A DNA stretch of 64,000 nucleotides from SCTD01 sp963781675 (lineage in GTDB: Bacteria > Actinomycetota > Actinomycetes > Mycobacteriales > SCTD01). The stretch covers positions 310,001 to 374,000 of the forward strand of contig CAWAGF010000006.1 of the NCBI GenBank assembly GCA_963781675.1, given 5' to 3'. The notes below the pieces were generated by a model, which saw nothing but the letters and a program-made list of their open reading frames with translations, had not been told where the DNA came from and made no database searches. This document shows, one piece after another, positions 1-8,894 of the stretch; the first letter of the stretch is position 1; the number at the start of each line of letters is the position of its first letter. Made by a program: the position numbers and the translations under genes.

Positions 1-968
1 TGCTCCGCCCACCAACGCCCTTGCAGCGCCGCCGGCAGCACCCGGACGGCGGGCGGGACGGGGAGCGCGGTGTCGCCCGCAGCCGGCCCGCGCCCGGTGG
101 CGCCCCGGCGCAGCAGCACCGGCAGGACGACGAGGACGACGAGCAGCAGGACCAGGTCGACGAGGCCCGGGCGCGAGGGCGACAGCTGCAGCAGTGCCGC
201 CTCGCCGATCCCGACGAGCAGCCCGCCCGCGATGGCCAGCGGCAGCGACACCAGCCTCCCGACGAGCGCCGCCACCAGAGCCCGCAGCAGCAGGGCCGGT
301 CCGAGCGCGGCCTGCGGCTGCCCCAGCGGCAGGCGCGTCAGCCCGTCCAGCAGCACGACGGTCACGGCGGCCAGCGCGCCGGACAGCGCCCAGACCCCTG
401 TCGCCACGCGCCGGGTCCGGACGCCCGCCAGCTCCGCCGCCTCGCGGTTGTCGGCGCTCGCGCGCAGCAGGAGCCCGAGCGGCGTGCGCGTGACGAGCAG
501 CGCGACGCCGGCGGCGACAGCGGGGGCCAGCGCCAGCACCGACAGGCGCGGCCCGTCGAGCAGGACCGGGCCGAGGTCGATCAGCCGGTCGAGCGCTGCC
601 GGGAAGGACCGCACGCTCGACCGCACAGGCGGCAGCAGGAACTGCACCGCCAGCAGCAGCTGGGAGACGCCCACGGTCGCGACGAGGAGCAGCACGGGAG
701 GCGTCCCGGTCAGCCGCCGGACGACGAGGACCTCGACGGCGGCGGCCACCGCGGCGCCGAGGGCGCAGGCCAGGAGCAGCGCCACCGGGAACGGCAGGCC
801 CCGGTCGAGGACCAGCAGCGACAGCACCGCCGCGGCGAGGCCACCGGTCTCGCCGTGCGCGGTGTTGAGCACGCCCGAGATCCGCTGCACCAGGACCAGC
901 CCGACGGCCAGCAGGCCGTAGCAGAGCCCGGCCAGGGCGCCGCCGAGCAGGACGTCGAGGCTGAGCAA
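1..968 (-). CDS. Branched-chain amino acid-type ABC transporter permease (LivH family, partial)
   Basis: Membrane permease of a LivH/LivM-type ABC importer; the 3' part lies beyond the window start. Reading the minus strand from a TTG at 968 gives alternating hydrophobic helices. They include the LivH-like N-terminal pattern LLSLDVLLGGALAGLCYGLL and the segment ISGVLNTAHGE, which matches the family's 'NFAHGE' region. The frame is open to base 1 and leaves the LivH part through a Gly/Pro-rich linker, so a fused LivM domain may follow. The start sits 2 nt after the substrate-binding protein's TGA. TTG is the only reasonable start, so the exact N-terminus is uncertain. The substrate is unknown. 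Confidence 0.8.
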   Translation of the reverse strand, partial: MLSLDVLLGGALAGLCYGLLAVGLVLVQRISGVLNTAHGETGGLAAAVLSLLVLDRGLPFPVALLLACALGAAVAAAVEVLVVRRLTGTPPVLLLVATVGVSQLLLAVQFLLPPVRSSVRSFPAALDRLIDLGPVLLDGPRLSVLALAPAVAAGVALLVTRTPLGLLLRASADNREAAELAGVRTRRVATGVWALSGALAAVTVVLLDGLTRLPLGQPQAALGPALLLRALVAALVGRLVSLPLAIAGGLLVGIGEAALLQLSPSRPGLVDLVLLLVVLVVLPVLLRRGATGRGPAAGDTALPVPPAVRVLPAALQGRWWAE

Positions 969-970
969 GG

Positions 971-2551
971 TCAGAACGCCGACGGCACGAAGGCGTCCAG
1001 CGCCTTCCAGCACGTGCAGTCGCGGAACGCCTGCACGCGGCGGACGACCGAGGGCGCGTCGGTCCGGGTGCCGGTGAACGCGGAGCGGCCGAAGCCTGCG
1101 TTGTCGAAGGTGCCGATGCGTCCCAGCGCGGCGGCGAACTGCGCGCGCGAGGCGTCCGGCCCCGCGGCCGTCAGGCCCTTGGCGAACAGGTCGATGAGCG
1201 TGCAGTTCCACATCGCCTGGAAGTAGGTGAAGGAGCCGGTCGCGTTGCGGTCCAGCCGCTCCCCGCTGACCGACTCGTACGTCCTGCGGCAGCCGGCGTC
1301 GTACGCGGGCTCAGCAGCGCCGGACCGGCCCTCGCCGACCCGGCTCGCCGTGACACCGATGGCGCGACGGTAGAAGCCGTCCGGCATCTGCTGCAGGAAG
1401 CTGTCGCCGGACATCTGGAAGTCGAAGTCGCTCGTGACGTACGCCGGCCGGCAGCCCGGGCGGGACTCGACGTCGTTCACGAACTGCGCGCCGAACAGCG
1501 CGTTGGTGTTGAGGAACACCACCTCGACGCCCGCGGCGCACATGTTGCTGGCGGCCACGGAGAGCTGCGCGGGGACGTTCTGCGAGCTGGTGGAGCTGTG
1601 CGTCCCGCGCGTCACCTCGTAGCCGGCGCGCTCCAGGTAGCGCTGCAGCGCGTCGTTGTCGGCCTGCAGGTAGCCGTCCTCGGACAGCACGCCGATGGCC
1701 TTGCCCGTCCCCTTGGCCGGGTCCCCGAGCTCACCGGTCGCGCGCAGCCGCGCCGCGCTGTCGAGGTGCGTGCGCAGCGTCGACGGCTGCACCGTGAACA
1801 GGTAGCCGCCGGAGGCGGCGTAGAAGCTCGACACCGCCCCGTCGACGGCGAGGTAGGGCGTCCGGTGGTCGCGGGTGAAGCACAGGATCGGCGCGCCGTA
1901 GATGCCGAGCAGGTGCACGACGGCGAACACCTTCTCGGTCTCGGTGAGCTGCTTGCACGCAGCCTGCGCGCTGCTCTGCGCGCCGACGATGTCGACCGTC
2001 GCGTACGCCGGGACGATCTTCTTGCCGGCCGCTCCGCCCGCGGCGTTCGCCCGGGCGATGTAGGCCTCCCAGAACACCTTCTGGCGGTCGGTGTCGTACT
2101 GCTCGGTGCCGGAGAAGCCGGCGGCCGCGAGGGCGCCGATGTTGGTGAGGACGATGCCGAGCTTGACGGTGCCCCCCTTCGGCGCGGCGGGGCGTCCACC
2201 GGCCGGACCGGTCCCGGGGGCGCCGGCGAGGCCCGTCCCCGTGCTGCTGCCCGGGGAGGCACCACCCGCATCGGGGCCTGCAGCCGCGACGCCTGCGCCG
2301 GTCGGCCCGGCGGCCGCGCTCCCTGAGGCACCGGGCGCCGGGTCGGGGGCGCCGTCCCCGTCGAGGTCGGCGAGGCCGGCGTCGGCGTCCGCCTGGCCGG
2401 GCAGCGCCGACAGCGCGTCGTCCTGCGGGCGCTCGCCGAACAGGACCGGGACGGCCACGCCGCCGGCCAGCAGGGCGAGCACGAGGCCCAGTGCGGCGCC
2501 GTACGTGGAACCGCGGCTGCGGAAGCGGCCGCCGTCGACAGGAGCGGTCAT
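971..2551 (-). CDS. ABC transporter substrate-binding protein, Leu/Ile/Val-binding fold (Peripla_BP_6)
   Basis: Extracytoplasmic solute receptor, 526 residues. Residues about 17-40 form an uncleaved-looking signal anchor with no lipobox cysteine. A Gly/Ala/Pro-rich spacer runs to about 128, followed by a type I periplasmic-binding fold starting KLGIVLTNIGAL and containing FAVVHLLGIYGAPI and TPYLAVDG motifs. Most actinobacterial relatives are lipoproteins, so the membrane anchor plus long low-complexity stalk is a variation. It overlaps the upstream hypothetical gene by 4 bp (ATGA) and is followed 2 nt later by the permease, so all are co-translated. The ligand may be an amino acid, an amide or a small acid, but the sequence does not settle this. 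Confidence 0.85.
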   Translation of the reverse strand: MTAPVDGGRFRSRGSTYGAALGLVLALLAGGVAVPVLFGERPQDDALSALPGQADADAGLADLDGDGAPDPAPGASGSAAAGPTGAGVAAAGPDAGGASPGSSTGTGLAGAPGTGPAGGRPAAPKGGTVKLGIVLTNIGALAAAGFSGTEQYDTDRQKVFWEAYIARANAAGGAAGKKIVPAYATVDIVGAQSSAQAACKQLTETEKVFAVVHLLGIYGAPILCFTRDHRTPYLAVDGAVSSFYAASGGYLFTVQPSTLRTHLDSAARLRATGELGDPAKGTGKAIGVLSEDGYLQADNDALQRYLERAGYEVTRGTHSSTSSQNVPAQLSVAASNMCAAGVEVVFLNTNALFGAQFVNDVESRPGCRPAYVTSDFDFQMSGDSFLQQMPDGFYRRAIGVTASRVGEGRSGAAEPAYDAGCRRTYESVSGERLDRNATGSFTYFQAMWNCTLIDLFAKGLTAAGPDASRAQFAAALGRIGTFDNAGFGRSAFTGTRTDAPSVVRRVQAFRDCTCWKALDAFVPSAF

Positions 2552-3357
2552 GCGTCCTCCAGGAGGGTGCGGAACACGAGGCGGAAGGGCGCCGGTCCGG
2601 CGGGGTCGGACAGAAGGCTGAGCCCGGCACCGACCGGGTCAGGCAGAGCGGCGAGGTCGAAGGCGTAGGCGTCGCCGTCACGGACGCCGGTGACGCAGCG
2701 CGCGGCGTCGACCTCCGGTGCGGCCGCGAGCTGCTGGCCACCGCCGGAGGCCCAGTCGGCCGCGACGTTCTGGCAGGCGCGCACGCCGCCGACCGCCTCG
2801 CCGTACGACGCCCCCTGTGACGGGTCGAGCGACAGCCGCAGCACCTCGGTGCGACGGGACAGGCGCAGGAAGGAGCGCGCCAGCTCACCGGTGGGACCGG
2901 CCTGCACCGGCAGGGTGCCGCCGGGCACGGTGGGGTCCGCGCCGAGCGCGCTGGCGTAGCCGCTGTCGCTCACCACGAGCTCGACGGGTGCGGGGGAGGT
3001 CGTCGGTGCAGGAGGTCCCTCGTCCTCGGCGGGACGCTCTGCCGGGGCCGCCGGCAGGACGCCCGGCAGCAGCCCCGGACCGACGTCCGGCGGCAGTGCC
3101 AGCGCTCCGGGAGGAGGGAGCGCGGGAGCGTCGGGCAGGGCCGGTGCGACGGGTGCCGCCGGTGGACGGACGGGCGGGGCCGCCGCGGGGGCGGGCAGGG
3201 AGAGCGTGGGCAGGACGGTCGGGGGTGACTGGCCCAGCACGCCGACGACGGAGGCGACGAGGACCGGGGCGCTCAGGGCGAGGCCCGGCAGGACGGTCCA
3301 GGACTGGCCCGGCGTCCACCCCAGCCGTGCGCCGGCCGCCGCGACGACGTCCCTCAC
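2548..3357 (-). CDS. Hypothetical membrane-anchored protein in the transporter operon
   Basis: Not recognised. The 269 residues begin with a short basic/aromatic segment and a single membrane helix (about residues 22-43, LPGLALSAPVLVASVVGVLG). A Pro/Ala-rich stalk to about 125 follows, then a compact C-terminal domain of about 140 residues with two cysteines (ACQNV and RCVTG), probably outside the cell. It overlaps both neighbours by 4 bp, between the MFS-ATPase fusion and the solute receptor, so it is almost certainly a subunit or accessory of that transporter. An extracellular ligand- or wall-contact domain is only an inference. Confidence 0.7.
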   Translation of the reverse strand: MRDVVAAAGARLGWTPGQSWTVLPGLALSAPVLVASVVGVLGQSPPTVLPTLSLPAPAAAPPVRPPAAPVAPALPDAPALPPPGALALPPDVGPGLLPGVLPAAPAERPAEDEGPPAPTTSPAPVELVVSDSGYASALGADPTVPGGTLPVQAGPTGELARSFLRLSRRTEVLRLSLDPSQGASYGEAVGGVRACQNVAADWASGGGQQLAAAPEVDAARCVTGVRDGDAYAFDLAALPDPVGAGLSLLSDPAGPAPFRLVFRTLLEDA

Positions 3358-5411
3358 CGTGCGCCGCCGAGGAAGACGGCGCGCAGCAGGTCGTCCCGAG
3401 CGAGCAGGTCAGCGGCCGGGCCGTCGAAGCGGACCGTGCCCTTCTCCATGAACACCGCCCGATCGGCGACCGAGAGGGCGACGTTGACCGACTGCTCGAC
3501 GAGCACCACGGCGGTGCCGGCGTCGGCCAGGTCCCGGACGACCTGGAGCAGCTGCTGGACGACGACGGGGGCGAGGCCGAGCGAGAGCTCGTCCACGAGC
3601 AGGACCTTCGGCTCGAGCAGCAGCGCCTTCGCCAGCGCGAGCATCTGCTGCTCGCCGCCGGACAGCAGCCCGGCGGGCTGGTCCAGCAGCGGGCGCAGGT
3701 CCGGGAACAGCGCGACCACGGCCTCGAGCCGCTCGGTGCGCCGGTCCCGCTCCCACAGGAACGTCGCCGTCCCGACGAGCAGGTTGTCGCGCACGGTCAT
3801 CGACGGGAAGACGGCCTTGCCGCCCGGGACCTGCGTCAGGCCCAGCCGGACGCGGGCAGGCGTGTCCGCGTAGGTGACCGCCTGCCCGTCCAGCCGCACG
3901 GACCCGCGCTGGGAGGCGAGCGAGCCGCAGACCGCGCGCAGCAGCGTGGACTTGCCGGCGCCGTTGGTGCCGAGCAGCGCGACGACCTCGCCCGCGGCGA
4001 CCGACAGGTCGACGCCGAACAGCACCTGCTGGTCGCCGTAGGAGACCTCCAGGCCCTGCACCACGAGGACCGGGCCGTCCACCGGCGCCTGCTCGTCCTC
4101 GAGCAGGTCGGCGGCTGCCGCCTCCGTGTCGGCGGCGACGGTGCGCACGGCCGGCAGGACGATGAGGGCGGCCAGCAGGCACGTCGGCAGGACCACGAGC
4201 GCGAGCGCCGCGCGAGGCCCGTACGCGTCGGAGAGCGCCCCGGTGAGCAGCGTCCCGATCGCGCCACCCCCGACGAAGACCGCGACGCCGAGCACCGAGA
4301 ACGACAGCGAGCGCAGCCGTGCGGGCACGACCGCGGCGACCGTGGCGTAGGCCGGGACGCTGCCGGTGCGGAACACCAGCTTCGCCAGCGCGACACCTGC
4401 GACCAGCAGGGGCAGCGAGGGGCTCGCGAGCGACACGGTGAACAGCAGCCCGAACACGACGCTGCACGCCGCGAACAGCTGCAGCGGCCGGCCCGGCCCG
4501 CTGCGCACGACCCGGTCGCCGAGGAACCCGCCGAGGACGGTGCCGGCCACGGCGCCCACCTCGACCAGCGTCAGCACGAGGCCGCGCGCGGCGGTGGAGA
4601 GGTCGTACGTGCGGTCCAGCGCCAGCGCGAAGTAGATCGGCACGGCGACGAGCTCGAGGCCGAGCACGGCGACCGCGCCCACTACGGCGCGGTAGGTCGG
4701 GATCGCCAGCAGGCGCTGCACTCCCACGGACCCGGACACGGGCACCTCGGTGCGCACCGGAGCGGCCGCGTCCAGCGCGGCGAGCTCCGCCGCACCCCGC
4801 CGCGGCTCCCGCAGCAGCATGCAGAGCACGCCGGCCAGGACGGACGGCAGGCCGAGGACGAGGAAGGCCACCCGCCACCCCTCGGCCCCGCCCGCGGCCG
4901 CGGCGATCCCGCCGGCCACGACGGGTCCGAGCAGCGCACCGACCGGCGCGGCGGCGGCGTGCAGCCCGAGCACCCGGGCTCGTCCGCCGGCCGGGTAGCC
5001 GTCGGCCAGCAGGGACGGGTGCACAGGCAGGATCGCCGACTGCCCCGCCTCGTTGACGACGCGCGCGGCGTAGAGGCTGCCGAGCCCGCCGACGGTGCCG
5101 GTGGCGCTGGTGGCCAGGCCGGCGACGACCGCCGTGCCGCCGGCCAGGCGGGTGCGGCTGACCCGGTCCGCGAGCAGGCCCATGGGCACGGCAGCCAGCA
5201 CGAAGACGCCGAGCTGCACGGTGACCACCAGCGCGAAGGCGCTGTCGCTGAGGCCGAGGGAGCGCTGCAGGTCCGGCGCCAGCGCTGTCACCGCCGCGCT
5301 GTCCAGGTAGTCGAGCAGCTGGATCGTCGCGAGCACCGCCAGCAGGCCCGGACCGCCGACGCGCAGCGTCTGGCGCAGGCTCGGAGCGGGGGCCCGGGTC
5401 TCGACGGACAT
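3354..5411 (-). CDS. MFS transporter fused to LivF-type ABC ATPase
   Basis: A 685-residue fusion. Residues about 1-410 form a 12-helix major facilitator domain, with the loop-2/3 motif GLLADRVSRTR and the repeat GGFLGDRVVR. Residues about 445-685 are a complete LivF-like nucleotide-binding domain: Walker A GTNGAGKST (about 480), signature LSGGEQQ (about 580), Walker B VLLVDELSLGL and switch histidine position occupied by VEQS, as in LivF proteins. It is the first gene of an operon with a hypothetical protein, a solute receptor and a LivH permease (4-bp overlaps). The ATPase probably drives the LivH-type permease, and the MFS part may be a separate exporter or a scaffold. There is no frameshift or stop between the domains. 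Such fusions occur in other actinobacteria as far as I recall, but their function is not established. Confidence 0.85.
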   Translation of the reverse strand: MSVETRAPAPSLRQTLRVGGPGLLAVLATIQLLDYLDSAAVTALAPDLQRSLGLSDSAFALVVTVQLGVFVLAAVPMGLLADRVSRTRLAGGTAVVAGLATSATGTVGGLGSLYAARVVNEAGQSAILPVHPSLLADGYPAGGRARVLGLHAAAAPVGALLGPVVAGGIAAAAGGAEGWRVAFLVLGLPSVLAGVLCMLLREPRRGAAELAALDAAAPVRTEVPVSGSVGVQRLLAIPTYRAVVGAVAVLGLELVAVPIYFALALDRTYDLSTAARGLVLTLVEVGAVAGTVLGGFLGDRVVRSGPGRPLQLFAACSVVFGLLFTVSLASPSLPLLVAGVALAKLVFRTGSVPAYATVAAVVPARLRSLSFSVLGVAVFVGGGAIGTLLTGALSDAYGPRAALALVVLPTCLLAALIVLPAVRTVAADTEAAAADLLEDEQAPVDGPVLVVQGLEVSYGDQQVLFGVDLSVAAGEVVALLGTNGAGKSTLLRAVCGSLASQRGSVRLDGQAVTYADTPARVRLGLTQVPGGKAVFPSMTVRDNLLVGTATFLWERDRRTERLEAVVALFPDLRPLLDQPAGLLSGGEQQMLALAKALLLEPKVLLVDELSLGLAPVVVQQLLQVVRDLADAGTAVVLVEQSVNVALSVADRAVFMEKGTVRFDGPAADLLARDDLLRAVFLGGAR

Positions 5412-5510
5412 GAGCCCCCTCCCGGGACTCGTCGTGCGGAACGGCCCGCATCAACGCTAGTTCATGAGGTCCGCTGCCGTGGGGTGGACGTGCTGCGCCA
5501 GACTCGCGCG

Positions 5511-6935
5511 ATGACCGACGCCTGGGCCGGGGACGCCTGCTCGCTCGTGGACGCGCTGCGCCGCGGGGACCTCAGCCCGACCGAGGCGCTGGAGGGCACG
5601 CTGGCCGCCGTACGGGTCTCCGAGCTCGGAGCGGTGTGCCACGTCGACGAGGAGGGCGCGCGGGCCGCGGCAGCGGCGGCGGACGTGGCCCTGCCCTTCG
5701 GCGGCGTCCCGCTGGCCGTCAAGGAGCTCGAGGCCGTACGGGGCTGGCCCGGCGCCTACGGGACGGCGCTGCTGGACGGGACGTCGTGGGACCGGACGGC
5801 GACCTCGGTCCGGCGCGCGGTGGAGCGCGGCGGTGCCGTGCCGGTGCTGCAGACGACGGCCAGCGAGCTCGGGCTCGTGGCCTACACCTCCACGAAGGTG
5901 CACGGCACGACCCGCAACCCGTGGGACCCGACCCGCACCCCGGGCGGCTCGTCCGGCGGCAGCGCCGCCGCGGTCTCCGGCGGCCTCGTCCCGCTGGGGA
6001 CCGGGACCGACGGGGGCGGGTCCATCCGCATCCCCGCCGGCTACTGCGGGCTGGTCGGCCTGAAGACCAGCTTCCGCGTGGTGCCCATGGGCCCTCCCGC
6101 GCCGTTCGAGCCGCTCACCCAGACGACCGGGGTCCTCAGCCGGTCGGTCCGCGACACCGCGCGGTGGCTCGACGTCACCGCCGGATCGGACCCCCGCGAC
6201 GCGTTCAGCCTGCCAGGCACCCGCGCGTGGGAGGCCGGCCTCGGGCAGCGGGACCTCGGCGGGCTGCGCGTCGCCGTGCTCCCCGATCTCGGCGGTGCCG
6301 TCGTCCACCCGGACGTCGTCTCCGTCGTGCTGGACGCGGCAGCAGCCCTCGTCCGCTCCGCGGCGCTGCGGCAGGTCGACGCCGCGCTGGCCCTGCCGGA
6401 CATGGCGCCGGCCTGGCTCAACCCGGCACTGCCGGTCATGTGGGCCGGGATCGGCCCGTTCTGGCCCGATGTCCGGCCGCTGCTGACCGACGAGGTGGGG
6501 CAGGCCCTCGAGATGGCTGCGGCGTACGACATCACGGCCGCCTCGCAGATCGACACGGCGCGCGTCGCGGTGGTGCAGGCGCTGGCGGACCTGTTCGACC
6601 AGGTCGACCTCGTCGTCACCGCCGTCAACCCCGACGACCCGCACGTCGCGGCAGGGCCGTCCCCCACAGCGGTGGCCGGCACCCCGGTGGACGCCTTCAA
6701 CACCGGTCGGCTGACGATGCCGCTCAACCTGAGCGGGCTGCCGGCCATCAGCCTGCCCGCCGGCCTCTCCCCGTCCGGGCTGCCGGTGGGGATGCAGGTC
6801 ATCGCGCCGCGGTACGCCGACGACCTCCTGCTGGACGTGGCGCTGCACTGGGAACGCGAACGGCCGTGGCCCCTGCTCGCGCCACCACGCCCGGCCCCGT
6901 CGGGCGGCGGCGGGGAGGATCCGTCGTGCAGGTGA
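5511..6935 (+). CDS. Amidase (amidase signature family)
   Basis: Hydrolyses an amide to acid plus ammonia; 474 residues, cytoplasmic. The Ser-cisSer-Lys machinery is visible: Lys in GVPLAVKELEAV (about 74), then PGGSSGGSAAAVSGG and GTDGGGSIRIPAGYCGLVG with the cis-Ser and nucleophile. C-terminal NLSGLPAISLP and GLPVGMQVIAP are standard for the family. I start it at ATG 5511; the open frame extends far upstream only because it is antisense to the MFS-ABC gene. It is transcribed divergently from that gene, and a hairpin terminator follows. The substrate cannot be predicted, but an amino-acid amide would fit the neighbouring transporter. Confidence 0.88.
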   Translation: MTDAWAGDACSLVDALRRGDLSPTEALEGTLAAVRVSELGAVCHVDEEGARAAAAAADVALPFGGVPLAVKELEAVRGWPGAYGTALLDGTSWDRTATSVRRAVERGGAVPVLQTTASELGLVAYTSTKVHGTTRNPWDPTRTPGGSSGGSAAAVSGGLVPLGTGTDGGGSIRIPAGYCGLVGLKTSFRVVPMGPPAPFEPLTQTTGVLSRSVRDTARWLDVTAGSDPRDAFSLPGTRAWEAGLGQRDLGGLRVAVLPDLGGAVVHPDVVSVVLDAAAALVRSAALRQVDAALALPDMAPAWLNPALPVMWAGIGPFWPDVRPLLTDEVGQALEMAAAYDITAASQIDTARVAVVQALADLFDQVDLVVTAVNPDDPHVAAGPSPTAVAGTPVDAFNTGRLTMPLNLSGLPAISLPAGLSPSGLPVGMQVIAPRYADDLLLDVALHWERERPWPLLAPPRPAPSGGGGEDPSCR

Positions 6936-6950
6936 TCGGGCCGGACAGGA

Positions 6951-6987
6951 ACGACGCCCGCCCCCGGGTCGCGGGGACGGGCGTCGT
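6951..6987. terminator. Convergent intergenic hairpin terminator
   Basis: A perfect 10-bp inverted repeat (ACGACGCCCG at 6951-6960 and CGGGCGTCGT at 6978-6987) with a 17-nt loop. It sits between the converging stops of the amidase (6935) and the OYE reductase (6999), so it can end both transcripts. There is no long T tract, which is usual in high-GC actinobacteria. Confidence 0.7.
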
Positions 6988-6998
6988 GTCGGGGGCAG

Positions 6999-8066
6999 CT
7001 ACGCGGTCGGGTAGTCCGTGTAGCCCGTCTCATCGCCGCCGTAGAACGTGGCCGGGTCGGGCTCGGTGAGGGCGGCGCCCGTGCGCAGCCGCTCCACCAG
7101 GTCCGGGTTGCCGATGAAGGCGCGGCCGACGGAGAACAGGTCGCCGTTGCCCTCTCGGACCACCTGCTGGGCGGTGGCGAGGTCCGACGGCCCCGCGAAG
7201 CCGGTGTTGACGATCACGGTGCCGTCGAAGAGCTTGCGCAGCCCCTCGGCGTAGCCGCTCTCGGCGTCGGCGATCACGTGCAGGTAGAGCAGACCGAGCG
7301 GCGCCAGCCCCTCGAGCAGCGCGCTGTAGGTCGCATCGACCTCGGTCTCGGCGATGTCGTTGAAGGTGCCGCCGGGGGAGATGCGGATGCCGACGCGGTC
7401 GGCGCCGACGGCAGCCACGACCGCCTGGGCGACCTCGACGACGAAGCGGGCGCGGTTCTCGGGAGAGCCGCCGTACGCGTCGGTGCGGGTGTTGGTGTTG
7501 TCGGCCAGGAACTGCTGCAACAGGTAGCCGTTCGCGGCGTGCAGCTCGACGCCGTCGAGACCGGCGGCCAGGGCGCGGGTCGCCGCGTCGACGAACTCGG
7601 CGATCACGCCGGGCAGCTCCGCCGTCTCCAGCGGGCGGGGGGTCTCGAAGTCCTGCATGCCCTCGCCGGTGAAGACCTGCCCTGCCGGTCGCACGGCCGA
7701 GGGCGCGACCGGGCTGGTGCCGATGAGGGAGGGGTGGCTGATCCGGCCGACGTGCATGAGCTGCGCGACGATCGTGCCGCCGCGGGCGTGCACGGCCTCG
7801 GCGACGCCGCGCCAGCCCTCGGTCTGCGCGTCGGTGTGCAGCCCAGGTGTCCCGGGGTAGCCCTGCCCGACGGCGGACGGCTGCACGCCCTCCGTGATGA
7901 TCAGGCCCGCGCCGGCGCGCTGCGCGTAGTACTCCGCGTTGAGCGCCCCAGGCACCGTGTCGGGCGTGCGGTTGCGGGTCATCGGCGCCATCACGAAGCG
8001 GTTGGCGAGCTCGAGGGGCCCCAGGCGGTACGGCGCGAAGAGGTCTGGACGCATGTCGTTGCTCAT
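6999..8066 (-). CDS. Old yellow enzyme family NADH:flavin oxidoreductase (alkene reductase)
   Basis: FMN-dependent reductase of activated C=C bonds, 355 residues, single TIM barrel. Family marks are LGPLELANRFVMAPMTRNR near the N-terminus, ELHAANGYLLQQFL (substrate-binding His/Asn region) and the SVGRAFIGNPDLVERL phosphate loop near the C-terminus, as in NemA/XenB-type enzymes. I take ATG 8066 (MSNDMRPDLF); an in-frame extension to 8126 gives 20 residues not expected in the family. It is a single gene, convergent with the amidase. The physiological substrate is unknown; detoxification of electrophilic enones or nitro compounds is typical. Confidence 0.9.
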   Translation of the reverse strand: MSNDMRPDLFAPYRLGPLELANRFVMAPMTRNRTPDTVPGALNAEYYAQRAGAGLIITEGVQPSAVGQGYPGTPGLHTDAQTEGWRGVAEAVHARGGTIVAQLMHVGRISHPSLIGTSPVAPSAVRPAGQVFTGEGMQDFETPRPLETAELPGVIAEFVDAATRALAAGLDGVELHAANGYLLQQFLADNTNTRTDAYGGSPENRARFVVEVAQAVVAAVGADRVGIRISPGGTFNDIAETEVDATYSALLEGLAPLGLLYLHVIADAESGYAEGLRKLFDGTVIVNTGFAGPSDLATAQQVVREGNGDLFSVGRAFIGNPDLVERLRTGAALTEPDPATFYGGDETGYTDYPTA

Positions 8067-8192
8067 GCAAGCAACAAGGTGGCCGTACGGCGATGCGTTC
8101 CCGTCAACCCGCGTGAGCGACGTCACCTGCCGGCGCCTCAGCGGTGGCGGCCCGCGCGTGACATCCGCGACGGCTCTGCCGTCCGGGTCGGG

Positions 8193-8843
8193 CTACCAGC
8201 CGCGCTCGCGCCACACCGCGAGGTGCGGCCGCTCAGCGCCGAGCGTCGTGTCGAGCCCGTGGCCGGGGTAGACCCAGGTGCTGTCCGGCAGCTTCGCGAA
8301 GACCTTCTCCTCGAGGTCGTCCATCAGGCTGACGTGATCCTCGGGCTCTGCTGTCCGCCCATGACCGCCGGGGAACAGGCTGTCGCCGCTGAACAGGTGC
8401 GGCGCCTCGTCGCCCTCGAACAGCAGCGCGAGGCTGCCCGGCGTGTGCCCCTGCAGGTGGATCGCCGTGAGGCGGCAGGTGCCGACCTCGACCGTGTCGC
8501 CGTCCTGGAGCAGGCGGTCCGCCGGCACCGGCAGCATCTCGGCGTCGCCGGGGTGGACCAGCACGGGCGCGCCGCTGGCCTCCTTGACCTCGGCGAGCGC
8601 CTGCACGTGGTCCCAGTGGCCGTGCGTCTCGACGACCCCGACGAGCCGGCCGTCGCCGACGAGCTCGAGCAGCCGCGGCGCGTCGCCGGCAGCGTCCACC
8701 AGCAAGGTGTCGCCGGTCCGGGTGCAGCGCAGCAGGTAGCAGTTGTTCTCGAAGGGCGGCGTCGCGACCTTCGTGATCTGCAGGCAGCCTGCGGTGCGGA
8801 CGTCGGCCGGCCCGCCGACCGTGACCTCGCCGGTGTACGACAC
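8193..8843 (-). CDS. MBL-fold metallo-hydrolase (glyoxalase II-like)
   Basis: A 216-residue binuclear zinc hydrolase. The metal motif THGHWDH is clear at about residues 73-79, with further ligands in GHTPGS, FSGDSLFPGG and VYPGHG. This is the short, glyoxalase II-like subclass lacking the C-terminal domain, so a hydroxyacylglutathione substrate is unlikely in a mycothiol-type actinobacterium; a thioester or mycothiol adduct is a guess. The start is GTG 8843, supported by an AAGGAG about 6 nt upstream. It is transcribed divergently from the short broken gene upstream of uvrA, a position where similar MBL genes often occur in actinobacteria. Confidence 0.85.
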   Translation of the reverse strand: MSYTGEVTVGGPADVRTAGCLQITKVATPPFENNCYLLRCTRTGDTLLVDAAGDAPRLLELVGDGRLVGVVETHGHWDHVQALAEVKEASGAPVLVHPGDAEMLPVPADRLLQDGDTVEVGTCRLTAIHLQGHTPGSLALLFEGDEAPHLFSGDSLFPGGHGRTAEPEDHVSLMDDLEEKVFAKLPDSTWVYPGHGLDTTLGAERPHLAVWRERGW

Positions 8844-8894
8844 GCCTGCTCCTTCGCTCGCCTGCCTTGGGGGAGTGCCGACGCTAGCCTCGCA

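Noticed and set aside
21..1226. A 401-codon plus-strand frame rich in Arg, Gln, Asp and Gly
   Set aside because: It is antisense to the LivH-like permease and solute receptor; composition is that of a GC-rich shadow frame and no domain is recognisable.
2718..5510. The 930-codon upstream extension of the amidase frame
   Set aside because: It runs antisense through the MFS-ABC gene and lacks any domain; the amidase homology begins at the ATG at 5511.
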